A model generated the notes under the pieces. That model was given only the letters and a program-made list of their open reading frames with translations, did not search any database and had not been told where the DNA came from. The translations under genes and the position numbers were made by a program. From positions 61,419-125,418 of the forward strand of contig JAGNEX010000001.1 in the NCBI GenBank assembly GCA_018003035.1: a DNA stretch of 64,000 nt, given 5' to 3'. Positions 44,635 through 53,729 of the stretch are shown in pieces. Numbering within the stretch: position 1 is the first letter of the stretch; each line of letters starts with the position of its first letter. Source of the stretch: Acidimicrobiia bacterium. Its GTDB lineage: Bacteria; Actinomycetota; Acidimicrobiia; IMCC26256; JAGNEX01.

Positions 44635-45608
44635 GCGAAGAACCAACCGAACGCGTACCTGGCCGGGAAGTGACTTGGCCGTCGGTGACCGTCTTGCTCG
44701 CCACCAGGGATCGGCTCGAACTTCTCGGGATTGCGATCGATGCTGTGCTCGCCCAGGACTACCCAGGCGACATTGACGTGATTGCCGTCTTCGACCAGGC
44801 CGATCCAGTTGCAGAACTCGAACGTTTCAACCGTGTGACGGTCGGAGGTATCGACGTTGCTCGTCGGGTACGAGTCACCGCAAACGTGCACACACCGGGA
44901 CTTCCGGGGGCGCGAAACAGCGGTATCGACCTGGTCGAGACTCCGCTGGTTGCGTTTTGCGACGACGACGACGTCTGGCACTTGGACAAACTGCGACGTC
45001 AGGTAGCAGTCATGCTCGCCGACCCGAACGTTGGCATGGTCGCCACGGGGATCAGGGTCTTGTTTCAAGGTGCTGTTACCGACCGGATCGACACGGCATC
45101 AGAGATTTCCCTTGACGGACTGCTCGAAAGCCGAATGTTCGCCGCGCACCCATCGACCATCGTCGCGTCGAGCGACCTAGTGCGGGACCAGATCGGCCCC
45201 GTCGACGAAGAGATTCCCGGCGGGTATGCCGAGGATTATGAGTGGATGTTGCGGGCGTGTCAGGTAACCAAGATCGCAGTCGTGCGCGCTCCGTTGGTCG
45301 ACGTGTTGTGGCATCAGTCGTCCTTCTTCAGTGAGCGTTGGCGGATGCGTGAGGATGCACTGACCTACCTGTTGGAGCGTTATCCCGAGTTCGACCGAAA
45401 TCCGCGGGGCAAAGCGCGGATCCTCGGCCAGATCGCCTTTGCACGCGCCGCAGCTGGCGATAGGGCAGGCGCCGTTAAAGGCGCTGCGGCCACGCTGCGC
45501 GCCTCGTGGCGCGAGCCTCGGACCGCTCTTGCGCTCGCCGTCGCGTCGGGCATGATCTCCGCGGACCGCGTCGTGGCCGCATTGCAACACCGCGGGCGCG
45601 GGATCTAA
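44631..45608 (+). CDS. Family 2 glycosyltransferase
   Basis: A 325-residue GT-A enzyme: SVTVLLATRDRLELL at the N-terminus, LPGARNSGI, the metal-binding FCDDDDVW, then the acceptor-side AEDYEWMLRA (ED motif). The C-terminal third is helical. It adds one sugar to the repeat unit on the cytoplasmic side. The TTG start overlaps the preceding stop by four bases (TTGA). The next gene begins 2 bases after its stop. Sugar specificity cannot be read from sequence. Confidence 0.92.
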   Translation: MSEEPTERVPGREVTWPSVTVLLATRDRLELLGIAIDAVLAQDYPGDIDVIAVFDQADPVAELERFNRVTVGGIDVARRVRVTANVHTPGLPGARNSGIDLVETPLVAFCDDDDVWHLDKLRRQVAVMLADPNVGMVATGIRVLFQGAVTDRIDTASEISLDGLLESRMFAAHPSTIVASSDLVRDQIGPVDEEIPGGYAEDYEWMLRACQVTKIAVVRAPLVDVLWHQSSFFSERWRMREDALTYLLERYPEFDRNPRGKARILGQIAFARAAAGDRAGAVKGAAATLRASWREPRTALALAVASGMISADRVVAALQHRGRGI

Positions 45609-45610
45609 CG

Positions 45611-47287
45611 ATGGCGGTCCTAGCTCCAGAGCCGTTTGTAGCGTTGCGGGCTCGACGCGTCGCAACGACCAGCTCACTGCGGGCCAATTGGACGAAGACC
45701 GACACATTCCTGCTGCTCAGCATCGGAATTCTGCCGGTGTGGTGGGTGCTCGGCTTCGCCCAGTTCTTGTGGGGAGGCATCGTCTTCCCGTTGTTCTTCA
45801 TGGTGCTGCGCCTCCCCGAAATTCGACTGCCCCGCGGCAGTGGCCTCTGGATGCTCTACATCGGGTGGACGTTGCTGTCGGCCAGTCAACTCGACGCGCT
45901 GAGTCACGTCCTCGCGTTCGCGTACCGAATCGTTGTGTTGTTCGGGGCGGCATTGCTGTTCGTGTACCTCTACAACCAACCAACCGACAAAGTGCCCCGC
46001 AATCGGGTGATCGCTTGGATGTGTGTCTTCTGGGCGTGGATCGCGCTTGGTGGTCTGCTGGGAGTCCTGGCGCCCAACTTCACGATCGATAGCGTCGCGC
46101 ACAAACTGCTGGTCGGTCTGTTGCCCGGAGACCTGGCAACCAACGGCTGGTTCGTGAGCCTGACCACTCCCAAAGCTGCCCAGGTGCAGGACTTTTTGGG
46201 ATTCCCGCTCCCCCGACCGGCAGCACCGTTCTCGTACACCAACGAGTGGGGTTCGTGTTTTGCGTTCATGACGCCGTTTGCGTTCGCGGGACTGTCGTTC
46301 ACGCGGGGTTGGCACCGGACGCTGTTGCTGGCGGTGACGTTGACAGCTTTTGTGCCAGCGATCGTGTCGCTCAACCGGGGCTTGTGGGTCACGGTGATCG
46401 TGGGCGGCCTCTACTTCGCCGTCCGCTCTGCTTGGGAAGGTCGGCCGCAGGCAGTCATCACGGTCGGCGCGATCGGCGCCATCTTGGGGCTGTTGATCGT
46501 GGTGACTCCGTTGCGCAGCCTCGTCGAAGGCAGATTCGAGTCCGACCATTCCAACGTGGCTCGCCTGACTCTGTACACGACGGTGGCCGAACAGGTCCAG
46601 GACTCACCGCTGTTCGGCTACGGCGTACCGCGCGTTTCTGAGGAGTACCCAAACCTTCCGGCAATTGGAACCCACGGCCATTTTTGGACCGCGTTGTATT
46701 CGCAGGGTGTCCCCGGCCTGTTGCTCTTTTTGGCCGCCGTGTCGGCGACGGTGTGGAGGACCGGTACGCGCTGTCGGGACGACTCTGTTGGCACGTGGAT
46801 GCACATCGTCACCTTTATGGTGCTGGTCGAAATGTGGTTCTACGAGTTTCTGCCGGCGCAGTGGTTCATCATCGTTGTGGCGATGGCACTCGCCTTGAGA
46901 GAGCCGGCCAAAAGCGCGTCCCGCCCGCCGAAGCCTGGCCTCTCAGCCTGGTCTTTTCCGTCCACTCCCAGCCTCGCTGGCACCGGGCGCGATCACACCC
47001 ACACCGAAGAACTGATCGCCTCGTCCGCGTCCGCTTCAGATGCATACGTCAAAAGTCGGTTTGGCGGAGAGACCTTGGGTCCGAGTGAAACGGATAGTGG
47101 TCACCAGGAGGCTCCGCCACAACGATCGATTTGGGTGACCGGGGAAATAGGTAACAGCGCTCGCGGCGGCAGTTCAGCGAGAGCGTCGTGGGCGTTGGAC
47201 CCCGCGACAGCTGTTGCGACAGCGGATACGACCGGTTCGTCGCTCCACGTAAGTAACGGCTTGGCCTTGGAGAGGTTCGCCACATGA
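45611..47287 (+). CDS. O-antigen ligase/Wzy-like polysaccharide polymerase
   Basis: A 558-residue membrane protein with about ten to twelve TMs. SLNRGLWV opens the Wzy_C (PF04932-like) domain and THGHFWTALYSQGVPGLLLF is the characteristic large-loop-to-TM segment with the conserved His and Gly. Such enzymes polymerise lipid-linked repeat units outside the membrane or ligate them to an acceptor. A hydrophilic tail of about 120 residues after the last TM is longer than usual. The ATG at 45611 is 2 bases after the GT2 stop; its own stop overlaps the next start (ATGA). Confidence 0.85.
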   Translation: MAVLAPEPFVALRARRVATTSSLRANWTKTDTFLLLSIGILPVWWVLGFAQFLWGGIVFPLFFMVLRLPEIRLPRGSGLWMLYIGWTLLSASQLDALSHVLAFAYRIVVLFGAALLFVYLYNQPTDKVPRNRVIAWMCVFWAWIALGGLLGVLAPNFTIDSVAHKLLVGLLPGDLATNGWFVSLTTPKAAQVQDFLGFPLPRPAAPFSYTNEWGSCFAFMTPFAFAGLSFTRGWHRTLLLAVTLTAFVPAIVSLNRGLWVTVIVGGLYFAVRSAWEGRPQAVITVGAIGAILGLLIVVTPLRSLVEGRFESDHSNVARLTLYTTVAEQVQDSPLFGYGVPRVSEEYPNLPAIGTHGHFWTALYSQGVPGLLLFLAAVSATVWRTGTRCRDDSVGTWMHIVTFMVLVEMWFYEFLPAQWFIIVVAMALALREPAKSASRPPKPGLSAWSFPSTPSLAGTGRDHTHTEELIASSASASDAYVKSRFGGETLGPSETDSGHQEAPPQRSIWVTGEIGNSARGGSSARASWALDPATAVATADTTGSSLHVSNGLALERFAT

Positions 47288-48510
47288 GCGCCCTCCGCCG
47301 TAGTTCCGACACCCAGCCGTCGGCTCCGATGATGCGACTCGGCACCGCGCTGCTTGGCGGGATCGCACTCGAACGGCCATGGACGCCGGGCATGTCAGCT
47401 GACGCTGGCCGGACGTTCATTCCGCTCCCCTCGGTGCGCAACCCGCAGTTGCTGCTGCCCGCCGGCACGGCATGTCAACAGGCCGCAGCACTAGAGCGGC
47501 CAGACTCGGTTGCCTCTGGCACTCGACGAGGTGCGTTGGCCGGAGCCCGGCGGGCGCTCGCGCTCGGTGCGGGCCGGACTCTGCGCTCGCGCGCGTGGCA
47601 CTTGGCGGAAGCATTGCCGACGATCGTCGAACATGTCGCTGCACAGATGCCCGATCAGGCCGTCGTCTACGCCCCCGCAACAGGTCCGGTCAGACCCAAC
47701 CAAAAGCCCGTTGGTCGGCTGATTGCTCCCGATGGCGCCACCCTCGGCTGGCTCAAGATCGGGACCGAGGGCGCAACCTCCGCGCTTGTTCAGCATGAAC
47801 AGGCGGTTCTGCGAGCGCTCCCCGCCACGATGCCCGCGCACATTCACGTGCCCGAGCTTCTGGCCGGTGGGCCTTGGCAGTCGATCGCGTTTCACGTCAC
47901 CAAACCGCTCATCCGCCCCACGGGCCCGCCGAACTTCGATCCCCAGATCGCGTGCCTCGAAGCTATGACGCGACCATCGCGGCGGCGGGACCTGGTCGCG
48001 ACCAGTGACGCCTGGAACGACTTAACCCAACGCGCCTACGCGCATCTTTCGGCGGCACACTTAAACGCATTTGAGAAGAGCGCAGAAACGTTGCAGGCAA
48101 CGCCTCTCGACCTTGGCCTTGTCCATGGCGACTGGTCGCCCTGGAACCGCCACTGCGGAGCCCGCGAGGCATGGATCTGGGATTGGGAACGAGCAAGGGC
48201 CGATGGGCCGATCGGCATGGACGTGGTCCACAACGCCGTTCAGGTCTCCCTCGTCAAATGGCCTGCCGACTGGGTACGGGCACTGCGCGCGGGCGCGGCG
48301 TCGCTCCAGAGCAACTCCGCCTCGCTGGGTCTCTCGGCTGAGGGAGAACGCTCGGCGATGACCTGGTACTTGGGGGAAATGCTCGTGCGCTACAGCGAAA
48401 CGGCGTTCGCTGATATGCCCGCAATCGCTGCAGCTCGCCACCACCTCTTTCAGGCGCTCGCCGCGTTCACCGAAGCAAACTCATTCACGAAAAGGACGCT
48501 GTCACCATGA
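47284..48510 (+). CDS. Aminoglycoside-phosphotransferase-fold kinase in the polysaccharide operon
   Basis: A 408-residue protein of the APH/choline-kinase fold. LGWLKIG holds the ATP-contacting Lys, VHGDWSPWNRH is the Brenner catalytic loop, and WIWDWERA is the metal-binding DFG-equivalent. The first 130 residues are an Ala/Arg/Pro-rich region without a recognised fold. In this setting it probably phosphorylates a sugar or an activated polymer component rather than an antibiotic; that is inference. It is coupled by ATGA overlaps on both sides. Confidence 0.8.
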   Translation: MSALRRSSDTQPSAPMMRLGTALLGGIALERPWTPGMSADAGRTFIPLPSVRNPQLLLPAGTACQQAAALERPDSVASGTRRGALAGARRALALGAGRTLRSRAWHLAEALPTIVEHVAAQMPDQAVVYAPATGPVRPNQKPVGRLIAPDGATLGWLKIGTEGATSALVQHEQAVLRALPATMPAHIHVPELLAGGPWQSIAFHVTKPLIRPTGPPNFDPQIACLEAMTRPSRRRDLVATSDAWNDLTQRAYAHLSAAHLNAFEKSAETLQATPLDLGLVHGDWSPWNRHCGAREAWIWDWERARADGPIGMDVVHNAVQVSLVKWPADWVRALRAGAASLQSNSASLGLSAEGERSAMTWYLGEMLVRYSETAFADMPAIAAARHHLFQALAAFTEANSFTKRTLSP

Positions 48511-49469
48511 TCGGACGTCGAGTACTGGGTCAACGCGGGCTGCCAAGTCCGCTGATCAAGGGTGGAAAGTCAGCCACACGGCTCTGGTACCGCCCGACGG
48601 CGGGACGACGAGTCTTTCCGAACACTTTGATCGTCGGGGCACAGCGGGCTGGCACGACGTCGCTATTTCGCTATCTGGTTCGTCACCCTGCGGTCATGGG
48701 CCCGCATCTCACGAAAGGCGTCCACTACTTCGACACCGGCTTTGAGCACAATCCCGACTGGTACCGGTCGCATTTTCCGACCGAGCGAGCGGTCGAATCG
48801 GTCGGCGATGCGAACGGCGTCGAGCCCGTCGTGCTCGAAGGCAGCCCGTACTATCTGTTTCACCCGGGGGTTCCCGCGCGGATCGCGGGAGCTCTGCCGA
48901 ACACGCGCATCCTGATCGTGCTTCGCGATCCCATCGCACGGGCCCGTTCGCATCACAAGCACGAACAAGAGCGCGGCTTCGAAAGCCTTGATTTTGCTGC
49001 CGCACTTGCGGCCGAACCCGAGCGCCTCGCGGGATCAGAGAACCGTCTTCGGAGGGATCCGCTGGCCGCCGACTTCGAGCACCAGCACCACAGCTATGTC
49101 GCACGGGGTCAGTACGGGGCTCAGGTCGAACGGTACTTGCGCTATTTCCCATCGGAGCAGGTGTTGGTCGTCTGGTCGGAGGCCCTCTCCTCGGCTCCTG
49201 CCAAGACCATGTCAGCGGTGTTCGAATTTTTAGGTCTGCCTGCCCTCGAGACTGCCGACTACCCGCGTTTTAACGCGCGCACCTACGAGGAGCCAACCGA
49301 CGAGATCGAGCTCTGGCTGTCAGACCAGTTTCGTCAGTCTGATCAGCATCTCGAAGAGCTCGTTGGAATGGCGTTGCCCTGGCGAGGCGGCGCTCTTCTC
49401 ACGGGAGGCGGCTCGATCGAGCCCGTTTCGCATTCGGATTCGATCTTCGCCTCATCGAATCCGGGCTAG
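48507..49469 (+). CDS. PAPS-dependent sulfotransferase (NDST-like)
   Basis: A 320-residue sulfotransferase close in pattern to heparan-sulfate N/O-sulfotransferase domains. The 5'-phosphosulfate loop is VGAQRAGTTSLFRYL, GVHYFD and EGSPYYLFHP give the substrate side, and VLRDPIARARSHHKHE is the 3'-phosphate motif with conserved Arg and Ser. It should transfer sulfate from PAPS to a glycan. The ATG overlaps the kinase stop by four bases. It is the last gene of the operon; a terminator follows at 49492. Confidence 0.92.
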   Translation: MIGRRVLGQRGLPSPLIKGGKSATRLWYRPTAGRRVFPNTLIVGAQRAGTTSLFRYLVRHPAVMGPHLTKGVHYFDTGFEHNPDWYRSHFPTERAVESVGDANGVEPVVLEGSPYYLFHPGVPARIAGALPNTRILIVLRDPIARARSHHKHEQERGFESLDFAAALAAEPERLAGSENRLRRDPLAADFEHQHHSYVARGQYGAQVERYLRYFPSEQVLVVWSEALSSAPAKTMSAVFEFLGLPALETADYPRFNARTYEEPTDEIELWLSDQFRQSDQHLEELVGMALPWRGGALLTGGGSIEPVSHSDSIFASSNPG

Positions 49470-49491
49470 CTCCGGGCGCGCAAGGGCCCGT

Positions 49492-49522
49492 GTCCCGATC
49501 GTGGGCTCGGGACTGCTCTTTT
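49492..49522 (+). terminator. Rho-independent terminator of the polysaccharide operon
   Basis: GTCCCGA (49492-49498) pairs with TCGGGAC (49507-49513) around an 8-base loop, followed by TGCTCTTTT. It lies 22 bases after the sulfotransferase stop. Confidence 0.75.
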
Positions 49523-49726
49523 AACCAAACCTTCGTGTTGGTCCGAACTGTTGTGATTCTTGATTACTCACACTGGTCGGTTTGTCATAGGGTTAGGTTG
49601 TACTGACAGACATGCTGCGTTGATGGGACGACTCGCGCGGCTGTCGTGACCGGTAAACGATCTTCCCTGCTTGGGTGACAGCGCGCCGAGGCGCTGACAG
49701 CAGACGTCTGCGAAGGGACGCAAAAC

Positions 49727-50566
49727 ATGCGATTGTGGGCATGGGGCCTGGCACTAGTACTGGTCCTGGCGGGGTGTCCGTCGGGCGGGGGCTCCGGAGG
49801 AGCGGGTGGTGGCGCCTCTACAACAACCACACGTCCGCAGAACGCCGTCTGGCCTCCCCGTCCGGGGATGTCGTGGCAGATTCAGCTCCAAGGCACCCTC
49901 GACACCAGCATCGATGTTCAGCTCTTTTTCATCGACCTGTTTGACGTCTCGACCGCAGCGATCGATGAGTTGCACGCGGACGGAAAGCGCGTCGTGTGTT
50001 ATTTCAGTGCCGGGACCAACGAAGACTGGCGGACCGACAAACTCGACGTCACCGACCCTGCACAGGCAGCTCTGCTGGGCAGTGTCTTGGGTGCTCACCC
50101 CAACGAGCGTTACGTAGACATCAGGGACACCCAGTATTGGCGACCCATTATCGAAGCTCGTATGGACTTGGCTGTCGAAAAGGGCTGCGACGCCATCGAC
50201 CCCGACAATGTCGATGCCTGGAACATTCCCAACAATGGCCTGACCATCACCGCTGCCGATCAGCTCCAGTACAACCGGTGGTTAGCTACTGAAGGTCATG
50301 AGCGGGGCATGTTGGTCGGCCTAAAGAACGACTTGTTGCAGGTCACCGACCTTGTAGCCTCCTTTGACTTCATGCTCAATGAGTCCTGCTATTTGTTTGA
50401 TGAGTGCCAGTACTTGACCCCGTTCATCTCCCAAAACAAGCCGGTCTTTGGTCTTGAGTACACCCTTCCGGTCGCGGATTTTTGTGCTGATGCCAACTCA
50501 AAGAACTTCGATTTTCTGAAGAAGGACCCGGCGTTGTTGGCGCTTCCACGGGTGGCGTGCCGCTAG
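49727..50566 (+). CDS. GH114-type glycosidase lipoprotein
   Basis: A 279-residue lipoprotein (LVLAGC lipobox, then a Gly/Ser/Thr linker) with a GH114-like barrel: MSWQIQLQG, YFSAGTNEDWR, GCDAIDPDNVD, GLKNDLL, LNESCYLFDEC and GLEYTL parallel the same blocks of the protein at 5290-6996. The family cleaves alpha-1,4-galactosamine polymers. GAAGGGA lies 9 bases before the ATG. It has its own terminator and follows the polysaccharide operon directly, so a role in trimming or releasing that polymer is likely by analogy with PelA. Confidence 0.88.
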   Translation: MRLWAWGLALVLVLAGCPSGGGSGGAGGGASTTTTRPQNAVWPPRPGMSWQIQLQGTLDTSIDVQLFFIDLFDVSTAAIDELHADGKRVVCYFSAGTNEDWRTDKLDVTDPAQAALLGSVLGAHPNERYVDIRDTQYWRPIIEARMDLAVEKGCDAIDPDNVDAWNIPNNGLTITAADQLQYNRWLATEGHERGMLVGLKNDLLQVTDLVASFDFMLNESCYLFDECQYLTPFISQNKPVFGLEYTLPVADFCADANSKNFDFLKKDPALLALPRVACR

Positions 50567-50596
50567 CCGATCGAGCTGGGTTTGTAAGCCGAACAA

Positions 50597-50631
50597 CGAG
50601 GGGGCGAGGCCTGTAAGGCCCCGCCCCCTCG
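50597..50631 (+). terminator. Terminator-like hairpin after the GH114 lipoprotein gene
   Basis: CGAGGGGGC...GGCC pairs with GGCC...GCCCCCTCG around a short TGTAA loop, 31 bases after the stop. The stem is very stable but no T tract follows. The rest of the gap to 50929 holds no gene I can support. Confidence 0.6.
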
Positions 50632-50929
50632 TGATGTGGGGACCGCTCTTCTGTGGCAGCTGCGGCTCAGCGCTGCTCATCACCCGGCGGACACCTTGCA
50701 ACGCATGCAGCACCCGAGCACGCTCGCTCCCCTACGGCCCGGGACCGTTGGAGCCTGAGCGGCCCGTCCTGTGCAGCATTGGTCCGCCTTCGATCGCGCT
50801 GGCGTCCTCCTCGGAAGCATCACTTGCATCATCAAGGTCCGCACTGAGCTCCACTCGTCGTGTCGTGGGTCGCTCCCCTGCACGGGCTGCCGAAAGCGCG
50901 TGTCAGAAGCCGACGAGCACGACAAAGAC

Positions 50930-50970
50930 AGAATGGGGTGGTCCCAAGCTATGCAGGACCACCCCATTCT
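50930..50970 (-). terminator. Terminator hairpin downstream of the pspA gene
   Basis: A perfect 15-bp stem (AGAATGGGGTGGTCC and complement) with an 11-base loop, about 75 bases beyond the pspA stop. On the minus strand it is followed by GTCTTTG. Confidence 0.75.
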
Positions 50971-51043
50971 CAAATGTGTATGTCGTTCGCTCGCCCGATC
51001 CGGCGCGTACCTGGCCGACAACGTCCCAGGCGGATGGTGGCGG

Positions 51044-51844
51044 TTAGGCCGTTTCGGTTGCTGGATCGACAACTGGCTCCAATTCGGGCGCAGAGTCCAC
51101 CTCAAGTTCGGCCGCTTTACCGCCGCTTCGACCCAACTGGGCTCGAAGCGACCGAAGCCGGGCCTCGGCTTGAGTATCCAAGACGGACTGTTCGACTTCC
51201 AGCGCCTCGGAGTTAACGTTGATGGCGGCGATCTCGCCGCGACCAGCTGCCTTTGCGTAACGAGCTTCGATCTTTTGCTCGATCTCTTCAAAGGTCGGAA
51301 CATCGTCGCCGACGGTGTCGTTGACGATCGCCATGGCGTCGTTGATCTTTTCCTGCATCTTGGCTTGTTCGAGCTTCGACATCAGGCCGCGCTTGCGGGC
51401 CAGGGTTTGTTCCATCAGCATTGAGTTCTGTCGAACTGCTGCCTTGGCCTTATCGGCATTCTGAGTCGAGTGCAGCAGGTCGACCTTGAGTCGCTCGACC
51501 TCTTCTTCGATGGTCACCAACTTCAGACCGAATGACTTCGCCGCGGACTCGTACTTGACCTGCGCCGCGGTGTCGCCGTTGGCCGTTGCTTCGTCCAACA
51601 TCATCAGCGCCTGCTGAGCATTTTTCTCTGCGCGCTCGCGGTTTTCGAGGGCCGTTTCGAGGTGCCGTTCGTTCCGCTTCTGGGCCGCGATCACGTTGGC
51701 TGCCTGCTCGCGAAGTTGGCGATCGCGTGTTCTGAACTCGTCGATGGCTTGGTCGATCTGGACTTCGGGATCGGCCCGCTCATCGACGGCGCGTTCTGCC
51801 TTCTTGCTCTGGTACTTCCACCAGCGCCGAATCGCTTTGAACAT
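51044..51844 (-). CDS. pspA: PspA/IM30-family membrane stress protein
   Basis: A 266-residue ESCRT-III-like coiled-coil protein. The amphipathic N-terminal helix (FKAIRRWWKYQSKKAE) is followed by the long helical hairpin (DPEVQIDQAIDEFRTRD, ALENRERAEKNAQQAL, EEVERLKVDLL) and an acidic Pro/Glu tail. Such proteins bind and stabilise stressed membranes. An almost ideal AAGGAGATCAC precedes the ATG at 51844, deciding the start and implying strong expression. It is the last gene of a likely three-gene operon with two membrane-anchored proteins upstream. Confidence 0.9.
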   Translation of the reverse strand: MFKAIRRWWKYQSKKAERAVDERADPEVQIDQAIDEFRTRDRQLREQAANVIAAQKRNERHLETALENRERAEKNAQQALMMLDEATANGDTAAQVKYESAAKSFGLKLVTIEEEVERLKVDLLHSTQNADKAKAAVRQNSMLMEQTLARKRGLMSKLEQAKMQEKINDAMAIVNDTVGDDVPTFEEIEQKIEARYAKAAGRGEIAAINVNSEALEVEQSVLDTQAEARLRSLRAQLGRSGGKAAELEVDSAPELEPVVDPATETA

Positions 51845-51930
51845 GTGATCTCCTTGAATAAATGCCTGGTAGTGGTCAGAAGATGGGTATCTGAGCCCAC
51901 GGGCCAAGTGGTGGCCGAAGCCGGTTGTGT

Positions 51931-52554
51931 TTAGTAGGTCTCGGACGCTTCTTTCAGCGCCGCTTGCATTGACTGCACGTCAACAACTGCTGAGGTTAGT
52001 TGTTCTTCAATCTGTGGGGTTTCGAGATGTAGTTGCCCCGTGTGGACGAGGGCGACGGTACTGACGGTCGCCTCTTCCAGTTGGGCGTCTAAGAGGGCGA
52101 TCTGGCCGCGGGTCTTTTCTATGGCCTGGCCGATGGAGGCGACCTGGGCTTGTTTGCGTTGAAGCGCCGCTATCCTGCCAGATCTTTGATCGCTGGGTGT
52201 AGCGGTTTCTTGCATCGCACGACTGAGTTCCCGCTCCACAAGGGGAGGGTCGAGCTCTACCAAAACCCGCTGGAGCTTCTGGCCGATGGTTGCCAGTTCG
52301 GTCACGGCCTCGGTGCCAGAAAGCACAGCCCGCTCAACCCGTTCGATCTCCTGTCTGATCGACGTCGATTCCCCGGCCTTTAACGCGTCGAGTTCGGCGG
52401 GGCGGCGTTGAGCGTCGCGTACGTAGTCACGCCACGGCGGAACAAACTGTTCAAAGGTTGCAGCAGCTAAGACCGATCGAGATGCGCGGCTCTTCAGCAC
52501 GATCACCGCCACACAAACGAGGGCGACTCCAGCGGCGAGTCCGACGTAGAACAT
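51931..52554 (-). CDS. Membrane-anchored coiled-coil protein of the pspA operon
   Basis: A 207-residue protein with one N-terminal TM (FYVGLAAGVALVCVAVIVLK) and a helical, coiled-coil body (IRQEIERVERAVLSGTEAV, ALQRKQAQVASIGQAIEK, LDAQLEEATVSTV). The ATG at 52554 begins directly at the TM; the frame is open to 52821, but that part reads as an Arg/Ser-rich shadow. It lies 86 bases upstream of pspA on the same strand. No named family recognised; a membrane partner of PspA is a reasonable inference. Confidence 0.7.
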   Translation of the reverse strand: MFYVGLAAGVALVCVAVIVLKSRASRSVLAAATFEQFVPPWRDYVRDAQRRPAELDALKAGESTSIRQEIERVERAVLSGTEAVTELATIGQKLQRVLVELDPPLVERELSRAMQETATPSDQRSGRIAALQRKQAQVASIGQAIEKTRGQIALLDAQLEEATVSTVALVHTGQLHLETPQIEEQLTSAVVDVQSMQAALKEASETY

Positions 52555-52618
52555 CGCGTGATGGTACCCCTCCGCCTTTGACGACCTCAGACGGTCCGGC
52601 GAGGGGGGATGAGTCTGG

Positions 52619-53497
52619 CTACGGGTACCAGCCACCGTTAAGGACGGTCTTGAATCTGGTCGAGACCGACCTGTCCGCAACGCCTTTGGCCGAAATCGTC
52701 GCGCCGCCCTCGCCTGTGCTTCGTCGCTGTGCCATCTCCGTCGTTGCAGCCGAAAGGCCCGTACCTTCATGTTTCGCTGTTGGTGCGGGTCCTTCGAGGC
52801 GTTCTGGCTTTCGGGGTACAAAGGCTATGTCCGCCACGGCATCTTTTTCTGGCGCGAACAAGCGAGCGTCCGGCTCTGACTCCGGTGGTACGGCAGCGGG
52901 TCGCTCCTCTGCGATGCGCTCAAATGTGGCGCCCAGATCGGGGTTGGCTGCTGACTGGGTCGCAGCAAAGAGCGTTTCGGTGCGGGTCAGCAAGAACACC
53001 GCGAGGACTCCGAGAATCAGCAACAGGGCGGCCGACAAGAGGTTCTTAGACCGTGTCCTTTGGTCTAACGGCAGTTCGACCAGCGCAGCTTCCCAGCCGA
53101 GAGTTGAGAAGGCGACGGGGTCGAGGCGCGCCAAACTCAATCGACTCGGCCGAACCGGCTGGTGTGCTTCCGAATGTTGCAGGCGCGGGTGAGCCACCAG
53201 GGCGGTGCACGCGTCGAGAGGGATACCGAGCTCGGGAACTGGAACCTGGAGCTGATGATGTGCTGTGGTGTCGTGCGCCGGGTCGACCGATTCCGCTGGC
53301 CAACCGTACAGGTCCTCTGATACCTCGCATGGCCCGTCATCAACTGCTGTGACTGGTACGCCCTGATCGAGAATTGCTGGCCACGCAGCGCTTTCGCGCT
53401 CGGCGTGAACCTGTTCCACCGCTCGGAGCGTAACCGCCAACGGTCCACAAACCGCCTGGCTCAAAGCTGCATCTAGTGATTCGCTAATGCGGTACAT
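52619..53497 (-). CDS. Hypothetical single-pass membrane protein, first gene of the pspA operon
   Basis: A 292-residue protein: an N-terminal cytoplasmic region of about 150 residues (YRISESLDAALSQAV onward), one TM (LLSAALLLILGVLAVFLL), and an Ala/Pro/Glu-rich, probably disordered outer part ending in a Thr/Lys-containing tail. It stops 64 bases before the next gene of the operon. The 230 bases upstream hold AT-rich promoter-like DNA (TAAAAT) and hairpins. I do not recognise a family. Confidence 0.65.
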   Translation of the reverse strand: MYRISESLDAALSQAVCGPLAVTLRAVEQVHAERESAAWPAILDQGVPVTAVDDGPCEVSEDLYGWPAESVDPAHDTTAHHQLQVPVPELGIPLDACTALVAHPRLQHSEAHQPVRPSRLSLARLDPVAFSTLGWEAALVELPLDQRTRSKNLLSAALLLILGVLAVFLLTRTETLFAATQSAANPDLGATFERIAEERPAAVPPESEPDARLFAPEKDAVADIAFVPRKPERLEGPAPTAKHEGTGLSAATTEMAQRRSTGEGGATISAKGVADRSVSTRFKTVLNGGWYP

Positions 53498-53729
53498 CGG
53501 CTTAGAGACCCCAATATCGCTTAATAGTCGCGATTTTAGGGCTACTCGCAGTGAGTAAGGTCGCCTGAACCGTCGAGTTAACAGCGCGTTAGCGCGCCAT
53601 TGGGCTGGTGTTGTTCACCCTGGGCAAAGGCCCTGCATCCCCGTGGTGTCCCCAGGCCGGCGGGCCAGGCCCCACGGGGGCTTTCTGGCACCTGTCAGAC
53701 GTGGATGACTCACTTACCGTGAGCTTGTG

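Noticed and set aside
52458..53192. 244-codon plus-strand frame opposite the pspA partner genes
   Set aside because: Antisense to two better-supported minus-strand genes with membrane segments; Arg/Ser-rich shadow.
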